From positions 1 through 34,660 of IMG/VR virus record IMGVR_UViG_3300017733_000017: 34,660 bases of DNA; one strand, 5' to 3'. Shown piece by piece: positions 8,383 through 15,442 of this stretch (within the stretch, counting starts at the first letter, position 1; each line of letters starts with the position of its first letter). Origin of the DNA: a virus. The notes beneath the pieces were generated by a model. It did no database searches and was not told the DNA's origin. It worked only from the letters and a program-made list of their open reading frames with translations. Both the position numbers and the translations under genes were made by a program.

Positions 8383-8734
8383 CGGTAATGTCCTCCAATG
8401 TGTACCACTTGAACCCTTCCTTATCACACCATTCTGACATATTCATTTTACTTCCCTTCCTTAGTTTTTTGTTTGGGTTATACAGAAGAAAAACTAACTG
8501 TCTTTTCTTTGGTAGACTGTCCCGTATTGCTTTGTACTTCTGTGTGTCACCGACTCTGAAGTATCCCTTAGCCTCCACAAGAATATCTATTTTGTTCTTA
8601 TCGTTTCTCCCTACAAAGTCAGGGATGTAATTCTTGTGGATGACATAAGGGACCTTCTCTGATTCATACTTACAGTACTTCTTCAGTAAGAGACCTGCTG
8701 TCTCCTCGAACTTATTCCGATACTTTGGAGGCAC
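8366..8734 (-). CDS. T7 endonuclease I-like Holliday-junction resolvase
   Basis: A 122-residue protein with the T7 gp3 catalytic layout: an early E10/E11, then P-D-F with D39, then I-L-V-E-A-K-G with E54 and K56. The C-terminal K-G-S-x-x-x-x-S-E-W-C-x-K-x-G-x-K-W segment also matches that family. It would resolve branched intermediates and debranch replicating DNA before packaging. The start is a GTG at 8734, overlapping the upstream DUF1737-like gene by 23 bases. Confidence 0.85.
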   Translation of the reverse strand: MPPKYRNKFEETAGLLLKKYCKYESEKVPYVIHKNYIPDFVGRNDKNKIDILVEAKGYFRVGDTQKYKAIRDSLPKKRQLVFLLYNPNKKLRKGSKMNMSEWCDKEGFKWYTLEDITDAFIK

Positions 8735-8894
8735 TCTTCTTTACCTTGGTTTCTTTTGTAAGGGCCTGGGTCATACCTCCTGTCTGAGCCACAAAGGGTG
8801 TTCCGTGTAGGGTCCACCCGTCATTAAGTAACTCAGTTACCTGTTGCTCGAAACGGTCATGGCGTGGGGTGTTGATAACTTTAAATTCAATCAT
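8712..8894 (-). CDS. Small DUF1737-like protein
   Basis: 60 residues starting at ATG 8894 after GGAGAA. The pattern F-K-V-I ... F-E-Q-Q-V-T-E-L-L-N-D-G-W-T-L-H-G-T-P matches the short DUF1737 fold (beta-alpha-beta with an x-L-x-x-G-W turn). It is followed by a Lys-rich tail. Function unknown; such proteins are common small accessory genes in phages. Confidence 0.65.
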   Translation of the reverse strand: MIEFKVINTPRHDRFEQQVTELLNDGWTLHGTPFVAQTGGMTQALTKETKVKKSASKVSE

Positions 8895-8903
8895 TGTATT
8901 CTC

Positions 8904-9794
8904 CTATTCATCTAGGTTAATTTCAGGATAAGGTTTACCCTGACGGTTCTTAGGGACGTTTACTACGGTAGTTAAAAACTTTGGACCTGAGCCAGTGTGA
9001 AATGCGCGGACTTCTGGATAACAAAACTTTTTGTACTGGCAATAAGAGCAGGTAGTACACAGTTTTAAGTTGCCTGACTTCCCATCCTCTTCGGGAGAAT
9101 AGCATCTTGAAGGTCGGTCTTCCTGCTTTACAGACTTTTTTACATGCTCAATCCTTTCCTCAATATCCCCTGAGAAATGCTCGTACATAGGATCACTTGT
9201 GTTGTCCAAGTCATACTCAAGAACAGCCAGCTTACCGCTGTCTCTGTCCATAGCAAGCCATGCCCACTTACGATCTCCCTCCGCATGGGCGTATGCTTTG
9301 ATCTGATCGACATAACCAAAGTCATCTTTTGCGGCTAGGGTTCTATCGTTAAACTTCATTAAACCAAACTTAGTAGTGGACTTAACATCAACCACAGTGC
9401 CATCAATCTTACAGTCCATGTGACCCCTGACTCCACCAACGGACACTTCCTTCTGTTCATCCGTTACCTTGTGTCCGGTGAGACGGACAAGAAGCAGGAT
9501 CATCTCCTCAATCATGTGACCATACATAAACTTGATAAGAGTGTGGGGTTGGATACGCTCACCCCTGTAGCCGTTGTAGGAGAACCATTGGATAAGATCA
9601 TTTTTACCCACTGAGGAAAGGCGTAGTTTCCTACCGTCCCTACGTCCACCTGGAAGGAACTCCTTACGCATGATTTCCTTCATGGCCTCTCCGAATTTGT
9701 CTATTTCCTCCTCAACGTCCACACCATCGCCAGTGTTTCTGTTGACCATGAGGGTATAGATGTCTTCGACTAGGGTATCCATGTTCTTTTCCAT
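8904..9794 (-). CDS. Cas4/RecB-like PD-(D/E)XK exonuclease
   Basis: 296 residues. Residues 91-138 contain Y-G-H-M (H93), then G-H-M-D (D127) and V-D-V-K (D136, K138), with Q164 in D-Q-I-K-A-Y: the PD-(D/E)XK nuclease signature including a QxxxY-type motif IV. C231, C246, C249, C252 and C258 form a C-terminal cluster that could bind an iron-sulfur centre, as in Cas4/AddB-type nucleases. It likely processes DNA ends in recombination or degrades host DNA, a role played by gp6-type exonucleases in T7-like phages. The start follows TAGGAGAG and is preceded by a copy of the TGGGA-N3-TCCCA palindrome. Confidence 0.87.
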   Translation of the reverse strand: MEKNMDTLVEDIYTLMVNRNTGDGVDVEEEIDKFGEAMKEIMRKEFLPGGRRDGRKLRLSSVGKNDLIQWFSYNGYRGERIQPHTLIKFMYGHMIEEMILLLVRLTGHKVTDEQKEVSVGGVRGHMDCKIDGTVVDVKSTTKFGLMKFNDRTLAAKDDFGYVDQIKAYAHAEGDRKWAWLAMDRDSGKLAVLEYDLDNTSDPMYEHFSGDIEERIEHVKKSVKQEDRPSRCYSPEEDGKSGNLKLCTTCSYCQYKKFCYPEVRAFHTGSGPKFLTTVVNVPKNRQGKPYPEINLDE

Positions 9795-9810
9795 TATACT
9801 CTCCTATATT

Positions 9811-9825
9811 CTGGGATCGTCCCAG
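9811..9825. promoter_or_regulatory. Palindrome copy 1, upstream of exonuclease gene
   Basis: CTGGGA-TCG-TCCCAG lies between the polymerase stop and the exonuclease gene. Its leftward edge is 16 nt before the start codon at 9794, just ahead of the ribosome site. It could be an operator in DNA or a 6-bp, 3-nt-loop hairpin in the mRNA. Confidence 0.75.
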
Positions 9826-9828
9826 AAA

Positions 9829-11574
9829 TTAGTGGGTCTCTGCCCACGATTGTCCCACCTTGTACTCTCCGTCCAGTGGGCATTTAAGCGACATCCGATC
9901 TCCAGCAGCCTTGATACACTCTACGGCCAGCCAGCCTAGCTTCTCTGCTTGGTCCTCTTTGACCTCCACTTGAAACTCATCGTGAATATTACCTACAAAC
10001 TTGTACTCTATATTATGTATTGTAGCATACTCATCAAGTATCGTCAAGGACTTCTTCATTATTATTGCACCTGCTGACTGTAGAAGTGTATTCAAGGCGG
10101 CGTGTTCACTCCGCAGTACTAGTTTTCTTCCGTCGAGTCCTTTGAGGTATCCTCTCCGCGCAGATCGTGAAACCCTTTCGCGTAAATCTCGAAGAGACGG
10201 TGTGTTAGAGAGAAACTTCTCCTTAAGTTTTGCTCCGTCTCGCTTAGAACCTCCAACAATAGTTCCGATTTTGGCGTCTCCTGCGCCGTAGAGGAAAGCA
10301 TAGATAAAAGTTTTAGCGAGGTCTCTTGTTGCAAGTCCAGCAGCTTTTTGATTGGCTGTATGGACATCTCCATTTGTGACTTCATTTGTGTACTCCTTAT
10401 CATTCATGTAGTGGGCTAACATTCTCAACTCCAGGCCAGCGGCATCAATACCCACAAGCCTGTAACCTTTTGGTACTGTCCAACACTCACGGCATTCAGT
10501 ACCGTATGGAGAGTAAGAGGCGGGGACCTGTGCCATGTTGGGGCTGCTGTGTGTCATACGCCCCGTCACTGCACCGATAGGGTTGACCCTACCGTGGACC
10601 CTACCATCCTCCTCTACCGCTTCTATCCATGACTGCACCTGTGCCGTTCTCTTCTGTATCAGTAGATACTCTGCGATTAGCTTGGCCTCAGGTATATCAA
10701 CCCTGGATAAAACTCCTTCGTCTACGATGGCCTGTCCCTTCTCAGTAAACAACTTAGGCTTCCACCCAAAGAACTGTAGGTGACGGGCTATCTGTTGTCT
10801 TGACCCTAGATTAAATTCGGGAAAAGAAACTCTACTAAATGGACCAGCCACATCAGTATACCGATCCCCAAGAAACTTAAGCCCAACCACACTAAGGCTT
10901 CCGTCCTTGTTATATTTGGGAGTGACCTCCTTATCGAAGACCGCAAGAGGCGTGAACCTTTTATGAACCTCCCTCTCCACTTCCATGCTTCGCTGCTTAA
11001 GTTTTGCCTGTATATCAAACGCTCGTTCAACATCTAGTTCCCATCCATTGTTCTCCTGCTTAGTTATAATACGTTGCACTTCATGTTCTAGTTCTATGGA
11101 CTCTCCCTGAAACTCCTCCAGCTTTTCAGTTAGTTCAGTGTACAGCTTGGCAGTAACGTCCAAGTCTCTCTCGCAGTACTCAATCATCTCATCCGACAGG
11201 GTAGACCAGTCGTCGTGATCTCCCTTCCGAAACCCTAGTCTCTCCCCCCATGCCCTGAGTGAATGTCCTCCCTCCATCTGAGGGTTGTACAGTCGGGACA
11301 AAACAAGGGTATCAACTACGTTAGGCAGTGTAATTCCCAACAGGTCGTTCATTACAGGACTGTCAAACCCAATAATGTTATGACCAACCACAGTAGAATA
11401 TCCATTGATGTACTCCTGTATCTCTGTTGCGTCACTAAACGAAGGCGTAAGGAAACTCTTCTTGATCTTCGTCTCTAGGTCCATCGTTCCTATCATCCAT
11501 ATCCGCTCTATCGAAGAGGTCTGGCTGTTTTGTAAAGCGGTGGTTTCTATATCTAAGATAAGCGTCTGGGTCAT
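9829..11574 (-). CDS. T7-like family A DNA polymerase with 3'-5' exonuclease
   Basis: 581 residues. The N-terminal exonuclease has D8 and E10 (L-D-I-E-T-T), G-H-N-I-I-G-F-D (to D71) and Y133-C-E-R-D137. Polymerase motif A is G-I-D-A-A-G-L-E-L-R (D377). Motif B is R-D-L-A-K-T-F-I-Y (K421, Y425) followed by Y-G-A-G. Motif C is H531-D532-E533. Tyr at 425 is the position equivalent to E. coli Pol I F762 and T7 Y526; in published phage surveys Tyr or Phe there is linked to virulent lifestyles. It is shorter than T7 gp5 (704 residues), so the thioredoxin-binding insertion is probably absent. The start at 11574 follows AGAGGTGAG and is needed to retain exonuclease motif I. Confidence 0.95.
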   Translation of the reverse strand: MTQTLILDIETTALQNSQTSSIERIWMIGTMDLETKIKKSFLTPSFSDATEIQEYINGYSTVVGHNIIGFDSPVMNDLLGITLPNVVDTLVLSRLYNPQMEGGHSLRAWGERLGFRKGDHDDWSTLSDEMIEYCERDLDVTAKLYTELTEKLEEFQGESIELEHEVQRIITKQENNGWELDVERAFDIQAKLKQRSMEVEREVHKRFTPLAVFDKEVTPKYNKDGSLSVVGLKFLGDRYTDVAGPFSRVSFPEFNLGSRQQIARHLQFFGWKPKLFTEKGQAIVDEGVLSRVDIPEAKLIAEYLLIQKRTAQVQSWIEAVEEDGRVHGRVNPIGAVTGRMTHSSPNMAQVPASYSPYGTECRECWTVPKGYRLVGIDAAGLELRMLAHYMNDKEYTNEVTNGDVHTANQKAAGLATRDLAKTFIYAFLYGAGDAKIGTIVGGSKRDGAKLKEKFLSNTPSLRDLRERVSRSARRGYLKGLDGRKLVLRSEHAALNTLLQSAGAIIMKKSLTILDEYATIHNIEYKFVGNIHDEFQVEVKEDQAEKLGWLAVECIKAAGDRMSLKCPLDGEYKVGQSWAETH

Positions 11575-11881
11575 TGATTAAAGTCTCACCTCTGTTTAGA
11601 GCTTTGTGTTCTAGAGCGTGACAGTTCATACATAAGATAGCACACTTATCAGCTTCCTTCAAGACATTAGTTAAATATTTAGCTCTCCATTTTCTTACAT
11701 CCAAACCAAACTCTTTATCTTCGGGATTAAGATGATGAAAACAAAGTATGTCCGAAGGCCAGTGATCTTTACACAACTCACACGTACCTCCTGTCTTTCT
11801 TAAAATATAAGAGTCCCTTCTTGATCTCAGCCTTGAATGATGTTTTCTATCATAAGGATTTCTAGCAGGTACTTTAGGCAT
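11435..11881 (-). CDS. HNH endonuclease
   Basis: 148 residues with a zinc-HNH core: C34-x2-C37, F-H49-H50-L-N52-P, and C84-x2-C87-H88. The start overlaps the upstream stop by 8 bases. The last ~46 residues, after the catalytic core, overlap the first 140 bases of the DNA polymerase gene in another frame. It could be a packaging-associated nuclease, a host-DNA nuclease or a free-standing homing endonuclease; its place immediately before the polymerase gene fits the last. Unlike phages where HNH sits beside terminase, it is far from TerL here. Confidence 0.85.
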   Translation of the reverse strand: MPKVPARNPYDRKHHSRLRSRRDSYILRKTGGTCELCKDHWPSDILCFHHLNPEDKEFGLDVRKWRAKYLTNVLKEADKCAILCMNCHALEHKALNRGETLINDPDAYLRYRNHRFTKQPDLFDRADMDDRNDGPRDEDQEEFPYAFV

Positions 11882-12050
11882 TGTCCTTCTCCCAGCAATC
11901 TTTACTGCACCAGAACTGCATAGGTACTGCCTTGGCTACCTCAGGGGTCTCATGGACAGAGCCACAGTAGTTACACTTGAACATCCCAACGGGAACATCC
12001 TGGTCCATTGTCCCTGCTATCCCCACCCCCTCTTCTTTAGAACTCTTCAT
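11874..12050 (-). CDS. Small zinc-finger protein
   Basis: 58 residues from ATG 12050, which follows a strong AGGAGGT site and overlaps the primase-helicase end by 14 bases. C26-x2-C29 and C48-x3-C52 can form one treble-clef-like zinc site, the second within an F-W-C-S-K-D-C-W stretch. Function unknown; DNA or protein binding next to the replication enzymes is plausible. Confidence 0.7.
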   Translation of the reverse strand: MKSSKEEGVGIAGTMDQDVPVGMFKCNYCGSVHETPEVAKAVPMQFWCSKDCWEKDNA

Positions 12051-13470
12051 GGGCCACCTCCTGTACCTCAGGTGCCACACCCGCTACCATACGGGAGGTA
12101 TCGTCCTCATAGTACAGCCATCCAGCGTGTCCCGTGCGTCCCGTGCGGCGGCACTTCACTAGCTGCACCTTGGTACAGTTCCTAGCGTAGTCGTCCTCCG
12201 ACATCTTGTCCCTGCTCAGGAGTATGGTATTGAATGCGATCTGATTGATCGAACCGGACCCCTTCATGTCGTACTCGTTGACATCGTGAGGGTCCTTAAC
12301 GCTGGGCTTGCGTAGGTGTGACACGATGATGATGGCCGCATTGGTTTCCTTGGCCAGCTTCAGGCACCTGTCCATAAAGGAGTCGATCATCCCGTTCTCA
12401 TTGGACTGCACTGCCGCCTGTAGTGGATCAAGAATCAACACTTCACAGTCCATACCCTTGATTAGATACCTCATACGAGAGAACAAGTCCTCGATGTCTG
12501 AGGCTCCGGCATGGTCGTCAAGGTGTATCCTGTCGGTCTCCTGTAGTTCCTCATAGTGAGGGCGGTACGAACTGTAGTCCCGCTCCTCCTCAGGTATCAC
12601 CTTGATATTGGTGCCACCCACTACACCCACTACGTTCTCCGTAATCTCACCTATGGATGCCTCAAGGAACACCGCTCCGATCCTACGGTTGGTCTCCTTG
12701 TACATACCATAGAGTAGGTTGGTGACGAAGGTAGTCTTACCTACGGAGGTCAAGGCACCTATCACCGTGACCTCACCAGCGGCCATGCCACCGTTCATCA
12801 TCTTGTTGAGAGTACCGAAGGTGGAAGGGAAGGGTATGATCTCTGCCTTGCCACGGGTGACAAAAGCATCCCAACATACCTCGTCGGACAGCGAGACCAC
12901 TCCTGCTGGCTTGTATTCCTTAGCGTCCCACCAGCACTTGACGAACTCCTGCACCCTCCCTGCCGTCAGCATATCGGCGGCGTCCTTCATGGGCAGACGT
13001 ACTACCTTAGCCTTGTTGGGAGAGAACAGAGAGACCACCTCATCAGCGGCCTTCTGTCCAGCGGCATCGTTGTCAAAACAGATGACCACCTTATCGAATG
13101 TCTCCAGCCACTCAAGGTTCTCCTTGATGTCTTTGGATGCGGAGGAGGCACCCCGTTTGATGCTGACCACGGGCCACTTGCCGTCGAACATCTCGGCCAC
13201 GGCGAGAGCATCTAGTTCCCCCTCCGTGACCGTGATGAACTTACCACCGCTGGCCCAGTGGCTCATACCAAACAAGCCAGTGTTTTCCAGTGTTCCGGTG
13301 GTATAAAAATCTTTTGCATTTACATTACGGACCTTGGTTCCCACTAGGTTGCCAGTGTCCTTGTCATAGTAGGGGTAGTGATGCTTGTCGTCCTCAAGAG
13401 TTACCCCAAACTTCTCGACTATTCGTTGAGATATATTTCTATCCTTGATGGGTCCTGATGTGCCGGACAT
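12037..13470 (-). CDS. Predicted short helicase form from internal start (gp4B-like)
   Basis: An internal ATG (Met68) in the primase-helicase frame is preceded by AGAGGATTGGAA and by a TGGGA-N3-TCCCA palindrome ending 18 nt upstream, the same spacing as at independent gene starts. The product (477 residues) would lack the zinc ribbon but keep Toprim and helicase domains. T7 makes gp4B from Met64 in just this way. Predicted, not proven. Confidence 0.6.
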   Translation of the reverse strand: MSGTSGPIKDRNISQRIVEKFGVTLEDDKHHYPYYDKDTGNLVGTKVRNVNAKDFYTTGTLENTGLFGMSHWASGGKFITVTEGELDALAVAEMFDGKWPVVSIKRGASSASKDIKENLEWLETFDKVVICFDNDAAGQKAADEVVSLFSPNKAKVVRLPMKDAADMLTAGRVQEFVKCWWDAKEYKPAGVVSLSDEVCWDAFVTRGKAEIIPFPSTFGTLNKMMNGGMAAGEVTVIGALTSVGKTTFVTNLLYGMYKETNRRIGAVFLEASIGEITENVVGVVGGTNIKVIPEEERDYSSYRPHYEELQETDRIHLDDHAGASDIEDLFSRMRYLIKGMDCEVLILDPLQAAVQSNENGMIDSFMDRCLKLAKETNAAIIIVSHLRKPSVKDPHDVNEYDMKGSGSINQIAFNTILLSRDKMSEDDYARNCTKVQLVKCRRTGRTGHAGWLYYEDDTSRMVAGVAPEVQEVAHEEF

Positions 13471-13671
13471 TTCCAATCCTCTCGTTTTCTGGGACCGTCC
13501 CAGGTTTTCAGTGGGAGGGGGAGTTGCACCCCCGTCCCTCTCAATATGACCGCACTTAAAGCAGTACCCATGCCCGTCATCGTAGACTGCGAGGTTATCC
13601 CCCGTCTTATCTTCTCCGTTACTACGACAGGAGGGGCAGGGTGCCTTGCTTATGAAGTTAGACTGGAGCAT
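12037..13671 (-). CDS. T7 gp4-like primase-helicase
   Basis: 544 residues. The N-terminal zinc ribbon has C12, C15, C37 and C40 for primer-site recognition. The Toprim primase has E150 and D200/D202. The RecA-like hexameric helicase has Walker A at 305-314 (G-x4-G-K-T-T), Walker B ending in D415 and the H452 sensor (V-S-H-L-R). It unwinds DNA and makes primers for the family A polymerase. An internal Met68 has its own AGAGGA site and an upstream palindrome copy (see findings), suggesting a second product without the zinc ribbon. The gene starts one base from the SSB stop. Confidence 0.95.
   Translation of the reverse strand: MLQSNFISKAPCPSCRSNGEDKTGDNLAVYDDGHGYCFKCGHIERDGGATPPPTENLGRSQKTRGLEMSGTSGPIKDRNISQRIVEKFGVTLEDDKHHYPYYDKDTGNLVGTKVRNVNAKDFYTTGTLENTGLFGMSHWASGGKFITVTEGELDALAVAEMFDGKWPVVSIKRGASSASKDIKENLEWLETFDKVVICFDNDAAGQKAADEVVSLFSPNKAKVVRLPMKDAADMLTAGRVQEFVKCWWDAKEYKPAGVVSLSDEVCWDAFVTRGKAEIIPFPSTFGTLNKMMNGGMAAGEVTVIGALTSVGKTTFVTNLLYGMYKETNRRIGAVFLEASIGEITENVVGVVGGTNIKVIPEEERDYSSYRPHYEELQETDRIHLDDHAGASDIEDLFSRMRYLIKGMDCEVLILDPLQAAVQSNENGMIDSFMDRCLKLAKETNAAIIIVSHLRKPSVKDPHDVNEYDMKGSGSINQIAFNTILLSRDKMSEDDYARNCTKVQLVKCRRTGRTGHAGWLYYEDDTSRMVAGVAPEVQEVAHEEF
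13489..13503. promoter_or_regulatory. Palindrome copy 2, inside primase-helicase gene
   Basis: CTGGGAC-C-GTCCCAG is a perfect 7+1+7 palindrome inside the coding sequence, encoding the end of the linker after the zinc ribbon. It lies 18 nt before the internal start at 13470. Confidence 0.8.
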
Positions 13672-14045
13672 TAAAAGTCCTCGTCGTCTGCACCGTCACC
13701 ACCCTCTGCCATCTCCAGTACCTTGATCTTCTTGAAGTACGGAGCAACACCGTGAGTAGGGTGTGGTTTGCTGGGTTCCCACATTACCCGCACCCTAGAA
13801 CCATATGGGATGAACTTGGCAATGGACTCACCGTCAGCGTCAAGGACGGAGAAGCCAGGGAACTTGGTTACAAACTTGCGCTGGGGCTGGTTCTTGTACT
13901 CCTTCAGCTTCACCCCTGTCTCGGCCAGCTTCGCCGCCTCGTCAGGTTCCAGAGTGAGGACGATGGAATACTTGCCCGTGTCCTGTCCATTGTAACGCTC
14001 AGTCTCAGCGAGGTTTGAAAATGCAACTGTACCTTCGGTAATCAT
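13671..14045 (-). CDS. Single-stranded DNA-binding protein (gp2.5-like)
   Basis: 124 residues: a predicted OB-fold followed by a Gly/Asp/Glu tail ending in D-D-E-D-F. The terminal Phe after an acidic tail is the hallmark of T7 gp2.5, where it contacts polymerase and helicase. The body contains V-R-V-M-W-E-P and P-Y-F-K-K-I-K-V-L strands typical of phage SSBs in this class. It sits directly upstream of the primase-helicase and shares the start/stop junction. It would coat template strands and organise the replisome. Confidence 0.85.
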   Translation of the reverse strand: MITEGTVAFSNLAETERYNGQDTGKYSIVLTLEPDEAAKLAETGVKLKEYKNQPQRKFVTKFPGFSVLDADGESIAKFIPYGSRVRVMWEPSKPHPTHGVAPYFKKIKVLEMAEGGDGADDEDF

Positions 14046-14269
14046 AGATAGTTCTCCTTTAGTTGATTAGAGGTGGGCATTGAATAGCGAACATAACGTC
14101 TCCCCGTGGGGTCTACCTTCCGTTGTCGGGTAATGACTATCCCCATTTCTTCAAGGTCACTGATCCTACGAGGTAGACTGGCGATCCGATAGAGATCACG
14201 GGCCTCGTAGTTAGAGATCGAACGACCACCCTGAAAATGATCCATTAAAAGTTTAGTCTGTGCTTTCAT
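14042..14269 (-). CDS. Winged HTH protein (HTH_39-like)
   Basis: 75 residues. G-R-S-I-S-N-Y-E-A-R-D-L-Y ... L-P-R-R-I-S-D-L-E-E-M-G-I matches the small phage helix-turn-helix family (S-I-x-x-x-E-A-x-x-L ... R-I-x-D-L-x-x-x-G), with an Arg-rich wing after it. Its stop overlaps the SSB start. It is the only evident DNA-binding regulator encoded here, so it is a candidate to recognise the TGGGA-N3-TCCCA palindromes. That link is an inference. Confidence 0.75.
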   Translation of the reverse strand: MKAQTKLLMDHFQGGRSISNYEARDLYRIASLPRRISDLEEMGIVITRQRKVDPTGRRYVRYSMPTSNQLKENYL

Positions 14270-14292
14270 CTTAACTCCTTCTGTCTGATTGG

Positions 14293-14610
14293 TTATGCTA
14301 ATATACTACCATGCGTAGGCCTAGGTGTCAAGTCTACAGGTTTACCGTCTTTCCCATAGGCTTGGTCGTACTCTGGAGAGGACGCTATTTGTTCAAAGGG
14401 TAGCACCTCTCGCTTGTATGTGTCGCCATACTCCCAGCGACCATAGGTCATGGGTGACTTAGCGGCAGTAAACCAACGTGCATACATATTCTTCTCCTCA
14501 TTCTTTGGTAGTTGATAAGTCTTGAGAACACGTATCTCAAAATCCTTGAACCTAAATATGGCGTAGGGATTGTCTACGTCTCTCGTCTTTCCCATTGGAT
14601 TCTTAGCCAT
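14293..14610 (-). CDS. Conserved phage protein of unknown function
   Basis: 105 residues. Its ATG overlaps the previous stop (TAATG). The order M-G-K-T-R ... N-P-Y-A-I-F ... V-L-K-T-Y-Q ... N-M-Y-A-R-W-F ... Y-G-D-T-Y is one I associate with a small protein widespread in marine cyanophages and vibriophages; no function is known. It is aromatic-rich and looks globular. Confidence 0.7.
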   Translation of the reverse strand: MAKNPMGKTRDVDNPYAIFRFKDFEIRVLKTYQLPKNEEKNMYARWFTAAKSPMTYGRWEYGDTYKREVLPFEQIASSPEYDQAYGKDGKPVDLTPRPTHGSILA

Positions 14611-14828
14611 TAGTCTGTACCTCCTATCTTTAGTTGATGATCCGTTAATTCTTCGAGCCTCTCGAATACACTCTTTCGGAGCCTCACGTTTATCTTGTGA
14701 CCTTCGGAACCCCCAGGCCAGTACTCAAGATAGACCCACTTCCTTCCCCTCTTCTTGACGTTGACTATCCTGTAGCCAGAGCCTATCCGTGGTGCCTCAT
14801 CAGCAAACCATATAGCTTTACGAGTCAT
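14610..14828 (-). CDS. Small basic hypothetical protein
   Basis: 72 residues from ATG 14828 after AGAGGTGAGC; a GTG two codons upstream is less likely. A beta-rich W-x-Y-L-E-Y-W-P-G-G turn is followed by a basic helix. It overlaps the end of the upstream gene by 11 bases and the next start by one. No family recognised. Confidence 0.65.
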   Translation of the reverse strand: MTRKAIWFADEAPRIGSGYRIVNVKKRGRKWVYLEYWPGGSEGHKINVRLRKSVFERLEELTDHQLKIGGTD

Positions 14829-14991
14829 GCTCACCTCTCATGTATTCCTTGATCTCCTTATCCGCATCAGTAGCAGACAGGGTACGCTTGCGGGACCTGA
14901 AGGCTTTGGGGTGATAGTACTTATCCATCACAACCTTCTCTGGATTCCTCCGATTCTTTGGAGAAGACCGCCTCTTGTTCTTGGTAGACAT
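14818..14991 (-). CDS. Small basic protein downstream of the structured element
   Basis: A 57-residue ORF with a strong AAGGAAGGAAGG ribosome site and a palindrome copy 18 nt upstream. The N-terminus is very basic (K-N-K-R-R-S-S-P-K-N-R-R-N-P) and the C-terminus is acidic and helical. No family recognised. It is the first gene after the intergenic structured element at 15027-15153. Confidence 0.65.
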   Translation of the reverse strand: MSTKNKRRSSPKNRRNPEKVVMDKYYHPKAFRSRKRTLSATDADKEIKEYMRGEHDS

Positions 14992-15009
14992 AACCTTCCT
15001 TCCTTTTTT

Positions 15010-15024
15010 ATGGGACCATCCCAG
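15010..15024. promoter_or_regulatory. Palindrome copy 3, next to structured element
   Basis: ATGGGACCATCCCAG. It lies 18 nt before the start at 14991 and 2 nt from the edge of the large inverted repeat at 15027-15153. Confidence 0.7.
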
Positions 15025-15026
15025 AT

Positions 15027-15153
15027 ATTCTTAAGGTTGAGAGTGTCACCCCTGTACGGCCTCCACACAAGGTAGAGAGGTAAGGCCTTTGTGCTATGAG
15101 GTCTCGCTCACCTAGTGCTAGGTTCCCCCCATGACACTCTCAGTCTTAAGAAT
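15027..15153 (+). ncRNA. Candidate structured RNA, multi-branched, closed by a 22-bp stem
   Basis: 15027-15048 pairs with 15132-15153 over 22 positions. As + strand RNA the three central pairs are G-U, U-G and U-A, so the helix is unbroken; as - strand RNA two of them become mismatches. Inside lie a 7-bp hairpin arm (66-72 with 86/87-93 of the 15000 block, again with a G-U only on +), a weak U-G-A-G/C-U-C-A arm (15097-15110) and A-C-C-U-A/U-A-G-G-U around a G-U-G-C loop (15110-15123). An alternative G-G-C-C-U/A-G-G-C-C pairing (15058-62/15083-87) competes with the first arm. It has no credible ORF and no tRNA T-loop consensus. Identity unknown. Confidence 0.55.
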
Positions 15154-15213
15154 ACCTAGGAAATAACTTTAATGAATATATAAAGGATTAATTCCCTAGG
15201 CTTCTTAAGTATT

Positions 15214-15411
15214 CTATAGATCATTCTCCTCATTGTCAAGCGGAATCTTTGAGATAATATTAACATCGTCTATGTACTCAAAGTCCTCCGCTACCGCCTC
15301 ACCTATTGAACCCATGCACTTTCCGCATGTGTCAAGAGGTAAACCTGTGAACAGATCACGCTTAAGTAATTCTCCGTCCTTTAGTTTAGCGTCACAAATT
15401 TTACATCTCAT
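15214..15411 (-). CDS. Small zinc-ribbon protein
   Basis: 65 residues with two Cys knuckles, C3-x2-C6 and C29-x2-C32, at a spacing that fits one zinc ribbon, then an acidic C-terminus. The start follows AAAGGAAAAG. Such compact early phage proteins often bind host enzymes, but no family is recognised here. Confidence 0.65.
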   Translation of the reverse strand: MRCKICDAKLKDGELLKRDLFTGLPLDTCGKCMGSIGEAVAEDFEYIDDVNIISKIPLDNEENDL

Positions 15412-15442
15412 TTTCTTTTCCTTTACTTGTCTTTTACTTACC

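Noticed and set aside
12719-13306. 195-codon rightward ORF
   Set aside because: It is antisense to the conserved primase-helicase and is a codon-composition shadow.
15027-15153. tRNA gene
   Set aside because: Cloverleaf-like shape, but it lacks the T-loop consensus, the acceptor stem is far too long and there is no 7-nt anticodon loop.
15156-15224. 22-codon leftward ORF (hydrophobic peptide) overlapping the zinc-ribbon stop
   Set aside because: The GAGGAG site lies only one base from the ATG, too close to work well. It may still be a fourth tiny membrane peptide, but support is thin.
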